Source of the DNA: Piscicola geometra
Taxonomy: Eukaryota; Annelida; Clitellata; Hirudinida; Piscicolidae
Reading direction: 5' to 3'
Length of the DNA stretch: 64,000 bases
Assembly: GCA_943735955.1 (NCBI GenBank)
Contig: OX030957.1
Location: forward strand, 4,279,301 to 4,343,300
Of the stretch, positions 21,320-35,000 are shown one piece after another. Each line of letters opens with the position of its first letter. The stretch's first letter is position 1. Position numbers and translations under genes: made by a program. A model generated the notes under the pieces. It had not been told where the DNA came from, made no database searches, and was given only the letters and a program-made list of their open reading frames with translations.

Positions 21320-24300
21320 TCACGCATATTCAGTGGAAATAAGAGCATAGAAGACGAGAAAGCTTAGAGAAAGGGTGCTCTTGGTGCCAGCGCCTCTGTA
21401 ACTGTCCATCCTTTGCGCCTCTGTGGTTGGTGTGCAGAGTTTCATAAAATTAAAATAAGAATGATATTATTATTATTATAACTACGAGCATTATTGTTAT
21501 TGCGTATAACAATTAAGGGCTTCTATGCCACTTTTGCATTCAAAAGTTCAATAAAAGCAACTTCGATGAATGAACCAATTTGCGTTCAATAAAATACTTC
21601 ATCCGCATAATAAACAACGCACAACTCCAATTACTAAACACACGACCAAGCAACCCTCAAGCGATGCAATATCATCGACAACCCCCTCCCACCCCCCCCC
21701 CCCCCCCAAGCACTCACTGTCAGCCGTGGTGAAGACGAAAGTCTCATGTTTTCCAGACTTTCCAAGCTGTGTGCTGGTAAACACCTGCAGTTGGTACGAA
21801 GAGCTGGGCTCCAGGTAGTGCAGGGTGTGGTGCGTGTGAGGGTGGTAGTAGTTGTCTTTCAGATGCTCCACCTTCCATTCTTCCATGCTTTCCAAAACCC
21901 CGTTATGCCTCATTTTCACCTGCGGGAATAGAAATTGAGATTTAAAATATTTGTTTTGTTTATATTTTGAATACATTAATTAATATCGGTCATAATTTTT
22001 TATAACATATATAAATAAGTACTCATCATTAGAAAATTATTAATATTGAATGAATATCGAACAGTAAAAATATATCATTCGATATCGAAACGACTTTTTT
22101 GTATTTGATTTCATAGTCGGTCACGGGTTTTCCCCCAGTCCTGGGCTTTTCCCATTTTATCCTATAGTTCCACGGGTCCTTACCCTCCCTGGGAGAAATA
22201 ATTCTTATGGGATGGGGCCTTGCTGTGGTGGGAGGGAGGTTAGCATTGAAGATGGCCTATAAAATAAAGATATTTAATTTTATTTATTCATTTCAATTTT
22301 ATATATACAACCATTATATATCCTTATTAATTAGTAAAATTTTTTTATTATATAGTAACCAGTTACGCAACTGAAGCGCTTACTACTAGGGCATCGGTTG
22401 CACTCGAACCTAGGACCAATCGCTGGTCAAGCCGAGAATCGTTACACTCTCAGCTACCCATTTATGGATAAATGATATAAATAAGCATTTCGAAACCGAA
22501 AATAAAATGGCACCAACAGAGGGTTGGGGTGGTGAAGATGGCGCTCTCTGGTCGTCCAACGCCCATTTGATTCTTCGCTCTGACCAGGACTGTGTAGCTG
22601 GTGTTCGGCTTGAGGTTCTCGATGGTGAGATAGCTTCCTGTGGTGCAAGTGTGCTAGGTGTGGGTGCTTGCTTGTCGATTGGGTTGTGAAGGTTTTGATT
22701 TAAAGTGATTTTCACCTGAATTTTGTCCGTAGTTGTTGTTCTCGATGGCCGATTCTGATTGAAAAAGACGGAGAATTTGAAAAAACACGTAATGGTGAAG
22801 TGGAAAATTGCAAAAAATATAAATAAAAAAATAAAACCGTGTTTGAATCAAATATTAAGATTTAATAAATTTTTTAAACTAATCTTTCAAATGCATTGAA
22901 CAAGTTATACATCTCACGAATAAACCCATTCCAAAAGGCTTGCTGACAACCACGCACAAACCACCGGTCACCATTGATGGAATAGTCGATGACTTTCTTG
23001 TCATACTCCACTCTGTAGCCCACCAGACGGATGCCTCCCGTTGGTTTCGGGGGACTGACCTCCAAGACGACCAGGTTGGGTGTGTTCTCTGCCACCATTA
23101 TGTTCGCTGGACTACCGGGAAGTGCTGATGGTTAATGGGAAATAAAATAAAAATAATATTTTATATTAAACCCTAAGAAGTTTTTTTCTAAAACTAATTA
23201 GGTTATTACAGTTTTTAAAGTTTAATTACGAAAGATTAAAAGCAATAAATTGCTCTCAATCTATCTAGTCTTTATTTATCCTTTTAATGCCCTCACACGC
23301 TCTCAACAGCTTGATCTTCCGTTCAACGGCTCCTCTGGCATTGCTCACTTTGCAATTGTACTCCCCGAATATCCAGCCCTGGTCTGCCTCTTTCATCCTT
23401 ATCTACAGGGGGGGGGGGTTGAATGGTGCATGGAGCATGGGGAATGGTGCATGAGAACCAGGTGAATGGGGAAGAAGTGCATGGAAAATGCTTCATGGTG
23501 AATTTTTGGACTGCATGGGGAATTATTGATTGCTGGGTGGTGAAGGATGCATGGTAGGTTGCTGGAACGTAAAATATTTGAGAAAGTTGAAAACCTTATG
23601 ATTTAAAAAACGAGATGATTGAATCAGTCTGGTTATGTTGCCATTATTTAAGTATTAAGTGTTGTGATGAGATAAATCATTTTACACATAAACCACTGGT
23701 TTGGTTATATTGATGCTATCATCAAACAAATCCTCCGACGGCACCTCCCAAACCTGCAAGCTGGAGTTCTTTTCGGTGTTGAAGATGGTGAAAGTATCGT
23801 TGTTGGTGAGGGGCAGGGAGTTCTTGAGCCAGTGGAAGGTGGCAGGTGGGTTCGAGTGTGCATGGCACGTGATGTTGTGCACCCTGCCCGACCAGCTGTA
23901 CTCCTCGCTCGCCTGCTCCGACGAGAACCTCGGTTTGTCTGTGCGAAAGGGGGAATGTGTGAGAGGCGTAGGTGAGGGAAAATAGCGATTAGGTTGCATT
24001 TGTTTTTTAGCTAAAAAAATATTTATTCAAAACGGATTAACGAATAACCAAGTTAATTTTTTGCTAATGAATTAACTCTTAACAAAGTCAACTTTATGAT
24101 CAAATGTTCTCAACTTTGGTTTTCTTGCAAACTGTTTAATTGTGACACAAATGAAATCCATAGAAAAGCATCCCTATCTCTAAAATGTACTAAAACAATC
24201 AAATACATGATGCTAACACAACATAATCATTGAAAAACTTGATTTTAAATTTAATTTTGTTGCACAGGACACTTGAGACTCACAGAGAACGGTGAGGTAG

Positions 24301-27300
24301 GCGGTGGCATTTGAGACTCCCGCCACATTTTCAGACGTGCAGACGTAGAGCGAGTTGTGGCGCGGTTCTGGCCTCGGGACGTTCATCTCGAGCATGTTCT
24401 GCAGTCTGTTGCTCACGTGCACCTTCTCATTTTCCTGTCGATTAATGGGTGTACTTAGAGTGTCCGTTATCAATTATGAATTAGGGCTTTAATCATTATT
24501 AAATTATATTCAATTAAATAATCAATAAAAGTTTGAATGAATAATAAAACATGATTTAAATTAATAGATTTTGAAGTAAATATGAGTAAAAAGTCTATAT
24601 AGAACTCGAAACATAGACCAACATTGACTCCGGTCTTGAAGGGGCTGTGGTTGTGCTTCTGCAGCATCATGTAAGGGTTTGGGTCTCCTCTGCTCTTGCA
24701 AGTCATCGTCACCGCCTCGCCCTCCACCACCGTCTTGTTCTTGAACTCGTAAACCAGAGGAGGAACTTATGTGGAAGGAATATATAGCTAGCCTTGAGTT
24801 GTAAGATTGAATGAAAATTCAAGTTTACATTTTGTGACCTTTTAAAATAAAAAAGACCTATTTTGGATTGAATTTAAAAAATAAACGAAAATCTTTTAAA
24901 ACATTAAACTCTTGAATAGCTAAAAAAATAAATAGTCTAAATAAAAATCATTTGTTACCCAAGACATGCAGGGAGATGTTAGCGGAGGCTTCCCCAGCGT
25001 CGTTGACCGCTCGACAGCGGTAAGTGCTCGAGTCCTCGCTGCGCAGTGGCTTGAAGGTCAGTCTGCCCATGTGCGAGTCCACTTGGATGCGGTCAGAGGG
25101 GGAGGAAGTGATCAGTTTCTCTTGTTTCCCCTGCCGTGGGTTGGTTTTTATTGATTTTTTTTTTCATTTAGCGCCAAGGAGTTATGATGGTGGTGCTTTG
25201 GAGTGGTGGAATAGTATGGGGTAACTTTGTTTGAATGAGTTGTTTTTAAGAATTCAAAGTGATGCTGCTTCTACATTATCTAAAACCTGAGCTTAAAAAT
25301 TGCGAAACTTAAAACAAATATTGGCCACCAAAAGTGTTCACCACCAAAAAGTGTTGGCCTGCACGTGTTAAAACCATTGGAAACGCCCCACATACTCACC
25401 ACTTTGTAGAACTCGTAGCTGGGCATCGGGTCGCTTTCGGCGCGACAGTAGAGAGACAACTCATTGCCTTCGGTGCCCGACTCACTGGTTGTCCCATGCA
25501 CCATCATCGGAGGAACTGCAAGGGTGAGGGGAAGAGTTAATGGCGAGAAGTTTAAAAAAAGTATTAAAGATGGGCATTTGGAGGTTTTAAGTGAAACCAT
25601 GCTTACAAAATATCATGCTGCTAAGACGTGCGTGCATTGCGAAGTTAATGTGCGTTTCTCTAATGAAAATTGTGTTATATATAAAAAAAGTTAGTATTTG
25701 TATTATTAATTACTGAAAAGTTTTGAAAAAAGGACATTGAGATGGGACACGAACGCTACCAACCGTGAACAACCACGGTGATCCTTCTCTCTTCGTACCT
25801 TCCCTCACTGCCCACCTCTGCACTGCACGTGTAATTGCCATTGTCACTCTTCGAGATGTTAGACACCTGCAAGCCCCTCGCCACTTGCTTGTACTTGGCT
25901 CCTGTTGGTTGGATGGTTGGTTGGATGGTTGGTTGGTTGGATGGTTGGTTGGATGGTTGGTTGGATGGTTGGTTGGATGGGTGTTTAGATGGTTGGTTGG
26001 ATTGTTGGTTGGATGGTTGGTTGGATGGTTGGTTGGATGGTTGGTTGGATGGTTGGTTGGATGGTTGGTTGGATGGTTGGTTGGATGGGTGTTTAGATGG
26101 TTGGTTGGATTGTTGGTTGGATGGTTGGTTGGATGGTTGGTTGGATGGTTGGTTGGATGGTTGGTTGGATGGTTGGTTGGATGGTTGGTTGGATGGTTGG
26201 TTGGATGGTTGGTTGGATGGTTGGTTGGATGGTTGGTTGGATGGTTGGTTGGATGGGTGTTTAGATGGTTGGTTGGATTGTTGGTTGGATGGTTGGTTGG
26301 ATGGTTGGTTGGATGGTTGGTTGGATGGTTGGTTGGATGGTTGGTTGGATGGTTGGTTGGATGGTTGGTTGGATGGTTGGTTGGATGGTTGGTTGGATTG
26401 TTGGTTGGATGACTGGTTGGATTTTTGGATGAATGGCTGGTTGGATTGTTGGGTGTTTGGATGGTTGGTTGGTATTAACTGTGCCCAACTGTGGTAAAAC
26501 TTAAACTTGGAAAATTCTTACGAAAGTTTTTATGTATTGAAAGGTTAAAGGTTAAAAAAGAAAAAGTTTAAAAAGTTTTATTCTACAGAATCTATTGCTC
26601 CCTATTGTACCCAAAAAATAATGACAAATCTGAGCGTACGCAACCGACCATAGACGATGGCTTCTCCGTTGAACTTCCAGGACATGACGGGAGTTGGGTA
26701 GCTGCTGGCCTGACACTCGATGACAGCCGTTGTGTGGATGCGAGGGTGTTGAGGGTTTGGCACGTGGTCGAACGAAATGTCCTCTTTATGAGTTGATGGC
26801 GAAGATGGAAATGTGTTTAATTTATGCGTTATATGATGTTTAAAGCGATTTAGCTGTGTAAATAAATATTTTTAATTTTTTGCATTTAATGAGGCAATTT
26901 AAAATAAAAATATAATTTTACAAAGTATCAAAGAATATAACAATTTCTTCAAGTTTTCATATTTGACTTGAGACCTAGAGTTCGTTAAAAAATATATTTT
27001 CAACAACTTTCTAGAACGGACTAAAAACGTTGAGGGTGATGGATTTCGAGTCAGCAAAGTGGTTCGCCTTGACCGAGCATTTGTACTCTCCCGCGTCGTT
27101 CTCCTGGATGTCCTTGATGAAGAGCTTGCGGATCTTCGTCCCGTCACTCTCGATGAAAACCCGTCTGTCGTGAGAGGGTTGAGGAGGCGGTTAGATGATG
27201 ATGATGTTGTTGTTGTAAAGGATGTGGTTGTTGTTGTTGGGACTGTTGTTTTTTTTGATGATGTGTGTTAATGATGGTGTTGTTGAGGATGATGTTGTTG

Positions 27301-29333
27301 AGAATGTTGTTGTTGAGGATGATGTTGTTGAAGATTTTGTTGTAGAGGATGTTGTTGTTTATTCTTTTTTTGATAATGTTTTTGTTATTAATGTTGTGTT
27401 TAAAGTTATTGTTAATGTCAAATTAGTTGTTATTGTCGATTGGCACTGTTATGGAACATTTGCATTGTTTTTGTCGTTTCACAAAAGCTTGTTTATCGTG
27501 GAAATGCGTTCGGAAAACGATGAATTAAAGTTAAGTGGCCGCTCAAATAACTCGGCGTTGTGGATCAAAAGCGAGTTTGAATCAAAAATACCGGTTGGCT
27601 TCTAAATTTAAATAGAACTCTCAGATTATTTGTTTAAAATTTAACTTAAAACATTAACATTATTAATCACTTTCTTATAAAAAACATATCATTTAAAACT
27701 TTTAAGAATTAAATTTACAATAAAAACAAATCGGATATATGAAATCGATTCAAGCATCTAAAATTCCTCATGCGTTGTTTGATCGCCACTTCAGTTCCTC
27801 ACAAATACTAAGCCATCTATTACATTTATCGTTAGAATCATTCATCATTCAATCCTTTCGATCCATTTATCCGTTGACCCGTTCATTATACGAAAATGTC
27901 ATAATCCAATAAATTCTCAAATCACCCAACCACCTGAGCACCTTATCACCTCTCACTGCCTTGGTTCCACTTACTGTTGTATGCTCTTTCGTACTCTTGA
28001 ACAGTGTTTATTGGTTCATAAGATCCCTTTAAACACCATGTATAAAACGCATCCGTTTTTTAATGTCAAAATGTTTTTCCAAATCAACGGAAAGCCACAA
28101 GCTCGATCGGAAATGTCTACCATTATACACTTGGAAATCTAAAAGTTTACAGGAATAAAAAAATAAAAATGAATAAATGATGACAATAAAACGATGAAAG
28201 TGCGTCTTATTCATGGTGCTTTAGACACGCTTTAAGGGCTCTTTTGCGTTATAAATCCATTACTTACAAACATTTATGACTTTCTCATTATTGTTCTGTC
28301 TCTTATCTACTGGTCAGTGGGTTGTGCGTCTATCACATCTATGCCAGTGAATTATTGTGATGCCTCGCTTCGAGCTGTGTTTTGCAGGATTAACTTGTGT
28401 AATAAGCTGCCATAATGCAAATATTACAACTCAGAACACCAAGGCTGTGCAAACGTTTAAACTTTTTTAGACATTTGAAAAATTTAGTTTCCTAGAAAAG
28501 AATAAATTGTTTTTTTAATAATATGAAAAATACTTAAATTCTTTTAAGATATTTATTAATTAAAAAAATCATTTAACTCATAGCAATAATCGAAAGAAGA
28601 AATAGATCACGCGGACGAACGCGTATAAATACAATTAGAGATAAAAACATTAGTTATTTTATTTATCTCATATTTTAGTGATAAACACATTATTTATTTA
28701 TTTTAAAGATAAACACATTATTTATTTATTTTAGAATTTATTATTATTTTATTCGTTTTTTTAAGGAAAAAAACACACGAAAAAAAACGAACCCTTTCTC
28801 CGCTTTGATCTCCTTCCTCGTGTCCACCTTGTGCCAATGTATTTGCAAGCCCCCTCCATCTCTTCCTCTCCCTCCTCCTCCTCCTCCTCCTCCTCCTCCT
28901 ACCCCCTCACCCGCACCCACCTCACACACCTCACACGTCAGAACCACACTTGACCCCACAGAAGCCTCTAGTTCCGGCTTGAACGGCTTGATGTGTAGTT
29001 CGTAATTGCCTGTCGCTAGTGGTGATAATGATTGTTTAATTAATCATCATTATCATTAGTGTCATTAATCAAAATTATTATTAAAATTTTTGATATTGAT
29101 AACTTTGCAGAGTGAGTTGTTAGAGTTTCATTATAGTTTGTATTATAATTGATGGCTTAAGTGAACTTTTTTTATTTGAAAATGTGCGTAAACAAGTTGT
29201 TTTATTTTGATAAAATTCTTGGTTGAAAAAATAAAGATTTGACTTTGATTTATGTAAATTGTTTTTAACACTCACCTAGACTTTCATTCACAAGAAAAGA
29301 TATAAAATAAAAATATAGAATCGACTTTTTCAT
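21320..29333 (-). CDS. Fas2/NCAM: Fasciclin II / NCAM-family adhesion protein, GPI-type
   Basis: Complete neural-type Ig/FN3 cell adhesion gene, 17 exons, 789 residues. Exons: 29333-29276, 29009-28793, 27164-27022, 26783-26649, 25901-25764, 25515-25400, 25130-24959, 24765-24623, 24434-24284, 23938-23697, 23402-23299, 23111-22951, 22754-22716, 22637-22518, 22222-22095, 21919-21718, 21420-21320. Exon 1 is a signal peptide ([18 protein letters not shown]). Five Ig domains follow (about 20-139, 140-230, 231-326, 327-424, 425-539), each with its Cys pair and most with a YxC motif (EYKC, NYTC, TYRC, LYVC, EYNC). Two FN3 domains (about 540-646, 647-756) follow. The last exon gives [20 protein letters not shown] plus six residues, a GPI-signal pattern with no cytoplasmic tail. 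Ig1 holds a poly-Gly insertion. Five Ig plus two FN3 is the Fas2/NCAM/apCAM/leechCAM layout. A transmembrane isoform exon was not found. Confidence 0.93.
22385..22462 (-). repeat. tRNA-derived SINE head / tRNA-like relic
   Basis: In a Fas2 intron, the minus strand reads TGGGTAGCTGAGAGTG (A-box-like), then 46 bases after the A-box start GGTTCGAGTGC (B-box-like). This is the internal pol III promoter spacing of tRNAs. The cloverleaf is not well paired and no intact anticodon arm is apparent, so a SINE head or tRNA pseudogene is more likely than a working tRNA. Confidence 0.55.
25905..26475. repeat. 12-bp minisatellite (GGATGGTTGGTT)n in Fas2 intron
   Basis: About 47 copies of GGATGGTTGGTT in the intron between Fas2 exons 4 and 5, starting at the exon 5 acceptor. 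A GGGTGTTTAGATGG variant recurs three times (about 25979, 26087, 26255), marking higher-order duplication. The Trp/Leu/Val/Gly open frames are artefacts. Confidence 0.97.
27195..27365. repeat. (GTT/GAT)-rich repeat in Fas2 intron 2
   Basis: GATGATGTTGTTGTT and GAGGATGATGTTGTTGA units adjoining the Fas2 exon 3 acceptor (27165). Val/Asp open frames on the plus strand follow from it. Confidence 0.85.
28028..28224. mobile_element. Possible small inverted-repeat element in Fas2 intron 2
   Basis: A left end like TTTAAACACCATGTATAAAA and the inverse of GACGCACTTTC...CATGGTGCTTTAG at 28200-28224 form imperfect 24-bp inverted ends around a core of about 150 bp. There is no ORF. It may be a MITE with a TTAA-like target, but the ends are diverged and the class is open. 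Confidence 0.4.
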
Positions 29334-30606
29334 AAATTCAGACATTAATCCGATATGGAGGTAAGTTCTTGCAGACATCTCTACAGAATGTACCTCAAAG
29401 TTGGATAATTATGCAAATAAGAATGTATAACTAGGTGTAATACATTTATACTATAGAGCTAGACAAGTTAAAAACAATTTAAATGCCCAAACTTAGAACG
29501 ATCGATTTTTTTTTGCTAAAACTAGGGTGGCCTTTGAGTCTATCGAAGACTGCGTCCTTGTTTACGCCTCGCATCGATTCTTCCTCGTCGTACGCGCTTG
29601 CACAATTATGCTAATGCAGCGCCAGTGCAGGTCATGTCGCAGATGAGAATAAAGATTCTAACCAGTTGAAAACTTGAAGTGTCAAATTATTCTTTTCATG
29701 GAACCCATAGGTTGAATTTTTTTTTGTAGTTCGGGAATCCTTTCATCTGGTCTCGTCCTTTTACACTTGCTTCTCATGTTTCTGTGCCACTATTGTAAAG
29801 TACCCTCATGTCTCTATATTCGGTGTACCTTAGGGTTCGATTTCGACACTTTTATAGCTAGAGTTCAATTTACCAAAGTTTGAATTTAGTTCGAGTTTTA
29901 AAAAAGTTTGTGTTCGATTGTATTGTCATTTTTAAAACTGAAATACCCTATTTTTCGGACATTTAAAACGTTTAGACACTATCATTTTTTGAAAAAAATA
30001 ATTGTTTTTGAGTCCTTAATTAAAAAAAGTTAAATATAATATTTTAAAATCAACACTTTCATTTTCTATTGCAAAATTTCAAAAGGTTCAAGTTCGATTC
30101 CAAAGTTATTTAACAAATTGTTAAACAATGCTCGAGTTCATTTCGGGTTCGAGTTCAGTTCGGGTTAGGCCCTAACCCGAACTGAACTAACCGTTAGGGT
30201 AATCCAAAGGTCAGTTCGAGTTCGGCTCGAGTCCTCTGAGTTTTTTGCATAAAAATGTTTCATTTGAACAAATAAAATTCATAAATTTTGTATATTCAAA
30301 ATTAAAAGTTTTTACTCTGGCTTCATCAACTGAAATGCTTCATATTTCGTCGTAAAACAAAATTTATTTGATCAACTAGCTAGAAAAAATAAAATTTGTG
30401 AAATTTTCAATAATTTTTTTTTCTTCAAATATATATTAAAATAAATCTTGTAGATTCGTGTAAATCTTTGTTTTTTGCTTACGGTTGTTTCTCCTGTTTC
30501 TAGGTCTTATCGTTATTTTACAATAATTGACATAGGAAATTCTGTAGATATATTTTTTGACAATTTTCTTTGTAATTTATATTGAGAATATATTGACAAC
30601 ACAAAA
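29334..30606. other. Divergent intergenic region, Fas2 / ABCF2
   Basis: Upstream regions of both genes (start codons 1,273 bp apart). It contains a strong palindrome at 30152-30188 within a GTTCGAGTTC-rich stretch (about 29830-30235) that looks like a decayed repeat. No ORF recognised. Confidence 0.6.
30152..30188. repeat. Near-perfect 37-bp palindrome
   Basis: Arms of 18 bp (left arm AGTTCAGTTCGGGTTAGG) around a single base. It lies in a region with several degenerate TTCGGGTTCGAGTTC copies. Confidence 0.9.
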
Positions 30607-31994
30607 ATGCCGTCCGACGCTAAGAAGAGAATGGCCCAAAAAAAAAAAGATAATGCCAAGAAGCATGTTAGCGGTAAATCCACAGAAAATAAAACTCAAA
30701 GCACAGAAATTGTAACAGAAAGTAAGATTTTACTTTTAAAATGATATTTTATCAATTTAAAAAGCTAATTTAGTGGGAAATTTTCTTATTTGTCTCTTAA
30801 ATGCGTCATAAAAATTTCCATTAAATCTCTCAGCCAATGGCCACGTGGTTGAAGACTTGTATGCGGCAGCAGTCTACAGGTCTGTCACTGGAGTTTTAGG
30901 CTCCCATCCCGACAGCAGAGACGTCCACATCATCAACCTCTCCATCACCTTCCACGGAGCAGAACTGCTGACTGACACCAAGCTGGAACTCAATAATGGA
31001 CGACGATACGGACTTATAGGAACGAACGGATGTGGTGAGTGTTGAAACTTTGAGGAAAAATGTTTTTATTTTATGTTTTGAACTTTCAAATATATTTTTG
31101 ATTTTAAACCATTAAATTATATTTTTTTCTAGGTTAAATTTCAAAAAAATATTCAATATTTTAAAAATCATAATCTCCTCACAAACCACTCAGGAAAGTC
31201 TTCTTTGATGTCGGCCATTGGCAACCGAGAACTCCCGATTCCAGGCCACATCGACGTCTTCCACTTGCAACGAGAGATGGGACCGAGTGAGAAGACAGCC
31301 CTGCAATGCGTGATGGAGGTCGACACCGAAAGGGTGCATCTGGAACACGAGGCGGAACAACTGGCAGCGAATGCACACTCGCAAGAGGCGACCGATCGGC
31401 TGATGGACATTTACGAGCGTCTGGAAGACCTCGACGTCAACATGGCAGAGGTAAGGGCAGCCGAAATCTTGTATGGTCTCGGCTTCACGGCGCAGACGAT
31501 GCAGAAGCAGGTGAAGGACTTTTCGGGAGGGTGGCGCATGCGGATCTCACTCGCTCGCGCCCTGTTCCTCAAGCCAGACCTGATGCTCCTTGACGAGCCC
31601 ACCAACCACCTCGACCTCAACGCCTGCGTGTGGCTTGAACAATACCTCAGAACGTCAGTTTGAATTCATTTGTATTGATTGGTAATAAAATCCATCCACT
31701 CAACTCATCAACTCACTTTCTAAGTAAATTCAATTAATATTTTCTAATTTTATGTACTTCAACTACATTAAATCAGTTAAATAAGTTCTTTCATAACCAC
31801 CAAACCCCACACTGAAGCACCACTCCACTCCCACACCATCACACCAACCACCATCTCGACTGCCCCACCAGATACAAGCGCATCCTGATGATCATCTCGC
31901 ACTCCCAGGACTTCATGAACGGCGTCTGCACCAACATCATCTACATGAACCTCAAGAAGCTCACCTACTATGGCGTGAGTCATGGTGCTAGTGC

Positions 31995-32061
<67 letters not shown>

Positions 32062-35000
32062 TCTCACTGGTGATTATTCACTCTTGATCACAATCTATTA
32101 TTGCATACTATAATATCACAGGTAAGCAATTGTTTATAAAGATTCTAAAACCCGACATTCAATTCATGGATTGTTCATTGCATTTTCCGATACTAATCAA
32201 GCCGCCACCATTATCCCTTCATTGATCCTTCCACCACTCGACCCATCACCCTCCTCACCTTCATTACTCCTTCATTAAACCTCTCCACCATTCTATCCAT
32301 CCTCACCACTACCACCATTGCACCCCTCCCACCACACGACCTGCCGCCACCGCGACAACAACAACCGCAACCACTTCAACCGCGACCCCAATGACAGGGC
32401 AACTACGACCAGTACATGCAGACGCGTATGGAGTTGGAGGAGAACCAGATGAAGAAGTTCAAGTGGGAGCAGGAGCAGATCTCGCACATGAAGGTTATCT
32501 GCATGTGTGTCGTCGTCGTCGTCATTATCGTCATTGTCATTATCATAGATCACGCAAAAAAACAACAAATAAATACGGCATATCACCATCACACTTCACA
32601 ACTCTACACACAAACAAAACACACTTCACAACTCTTAAAACACACACACAAAACACACTTTACAACTCTTAAAACACACACACAAAACACACACAACACA
32701 CGTACCACGCCACACAGAACTACATTGCACGCTTCGGTCACGGCAGCGCGAAGTTGGCGAGGCAGGCGAAGAGCAAGGAGAAGACGTTGAGCAGGATGGT
32801 CGAGGGAGGCCTCACCGATAAAGTCGCCTCTGATAAGGTGTGTGGGGGGGGGGTTTTATGTTGAGGGGGTGGGGTAAAAAGGGGGTTGTATGTTGAGTGG
32901 GGGGGGGGGGGGTAAAAAGCGGGTTGTATGTTGAGGGGGGGGGGGGTAAAAGGGGGTTCTATGCTGAGGGTGGGGGGGGGAGAGGAGGGGTTGTATGTTA
33001 ATGGTGGATAGGTGGAAGAAGGGTTTGAGAGGGTGGTGAATATTTGGAGAAAGGGAAAGGCTAAGATACTAGGTGAAGGGTGCTCCAAAGGGGAGTAGTT
33101 TGGGTGAAAATGTGAGCTATTACAGAGAAATTCAAGAGAACTACAACAGCTGCACCGATGCTTCTTCAACTCACCACCACAAATCACCATGTATAAGACG
33201 CTCTTTTTTGGCACTCACCACTTAATCTCTACAACACACCCTCACCACACCACTCACACCTGCACACACACACACACACAGAACCTCACGTTCTACTTCA
33301 TGGACCCGGGCACCATCCCCCCACCGGTCATTATGGTCCAGAACGTCAGTTTCTGCTACAAGGAGGGAGGAGTGAGTGGGTGGGTGGTTGGTTGGTTGAG
33401 GTTTCGCATGGCTTTAATGAGTGTGTGATGGCGTTGTAGTTTGAGGCAAGCATGGATGGGGTGGAGTGGAAGGTCTTGGAATAATTAAGCCGTGTTTTTG
33501 TTTGTATTAATACACTAAAATGGTGAATGTTCTGTTTAAAATAATTGAGCTGCTAGGCATCTATGCCTCTATTGCCTTACAAATCCATTGATTCACTCTA
33601 TAACATATTCATTTTCATTGATTCACTTCACAACAAGCCACCCCTTTACCATTGAGTTATCTTTCGTTGAAAAGTGATGAAGCTAGGCCGAGTTGTAGTG
33701 TTGCGTGAGGATTGTGCGAGCTGCTGGTGTGTGTGCCGTGGCGCTAGCCTGGTGCACTGAATGCCTCACTGAATGGGGCACTCATCCAGCAGTGAATTCG
33801 CCATGCACCCACCATCACCGCTCCATCCAAGCGCATATCAGTGATAACATCCTATGCGATACTTCTGATTTCAACCTGTATCTATTTCATTCTTCATATT
33901 TGTCATTGATCTGCCTGAATTCAGAGCTGATTTTTAATTTAAATTTATTCATCATTATCGCCATCATCATCATTGTCATCACCATCTCTATCATCATCAC
34001 TATCGCCATAATCATCATCATCACCACCACCACCATTCGCCAGCCCTTCATCTACAAGAACCTCGAGTTTGGCCTCGACCTGGACACTCGCATAGCGCTA
34101 GTTGGTCCGAACGGAGCTGGCAAGTCGACCCTCCTCAAACTAATCGCTGGCACTGTCAGTTTGCCTCTGTGCTTGCCTGCTTTGTATTCTATCGTGGTTG
34201 TTTTCATATTGTAAATATTATTTTTGTTGTCTTTATTGTTACTGTTATAACTTTTTGATATTATTATCATTATTATTAATATTTATATTATTGCTTTTAA
34301 TTTATATTGTTTTAATGCGTTGTCCTGATTTATTATTCTTTGGCCACGCATTCTCAAAATGTTTTCATATTTCTCAAGTGATTTTGTTTGAGCACCTATT
34401 TAACTTGGATGCATTGAGAATCGCTTGAGGGTGCTTCTTGAGCGATGATGATGGTGGTGGTGATGATGATTTTGATGATGGTGGTGGTGATGATGATACC
34501 TACTCCCCCCCCCCTCTTCCCCCAGAACATCCCCACTGACGGCCTCATCCGCAGACACTCGCACCTCAAGATAGGCACCTACCATCAGGTCTTTGCGCGT
34601 CGTCATCATGAACAATGCACTAATGCTGTCAATGATGCCAATAATCGTAATTAAGTATAAAAGTATTCTATTGTATGCTCTTTGTGTGCTGCTGTACCAC
34701 CACCACTTTCATCCAACACTACCACAACCACAGCATCCCTAACATCCAATCCAACCACCACCACTAACATCCAACACTAACCCAATCCATAAAAAAACTA
34801 ATCTCATCACCACACCACTTACACCACCATCCAACCAAGCCCACCATAACAACCAAACCCACCACAACAACCAAACCCACCACAACAACCAAACCCACCA
34901 CAACAACCAAACCCACCACAAAAACCAAACCCACCACAACAACCAAACCCACCACAACAAACAAACCCACCACAACAACCACGACGACAGCACCTGCAAG

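Noticed and set aside
25765..26497. Plus-strand Trp/Leu/Val/Gly and Trp/Leu/Asp/Gly open frames of about 215-220 codons
   Set aside because: Translations of the 12-bp minisatellite in the Fas2 intron.
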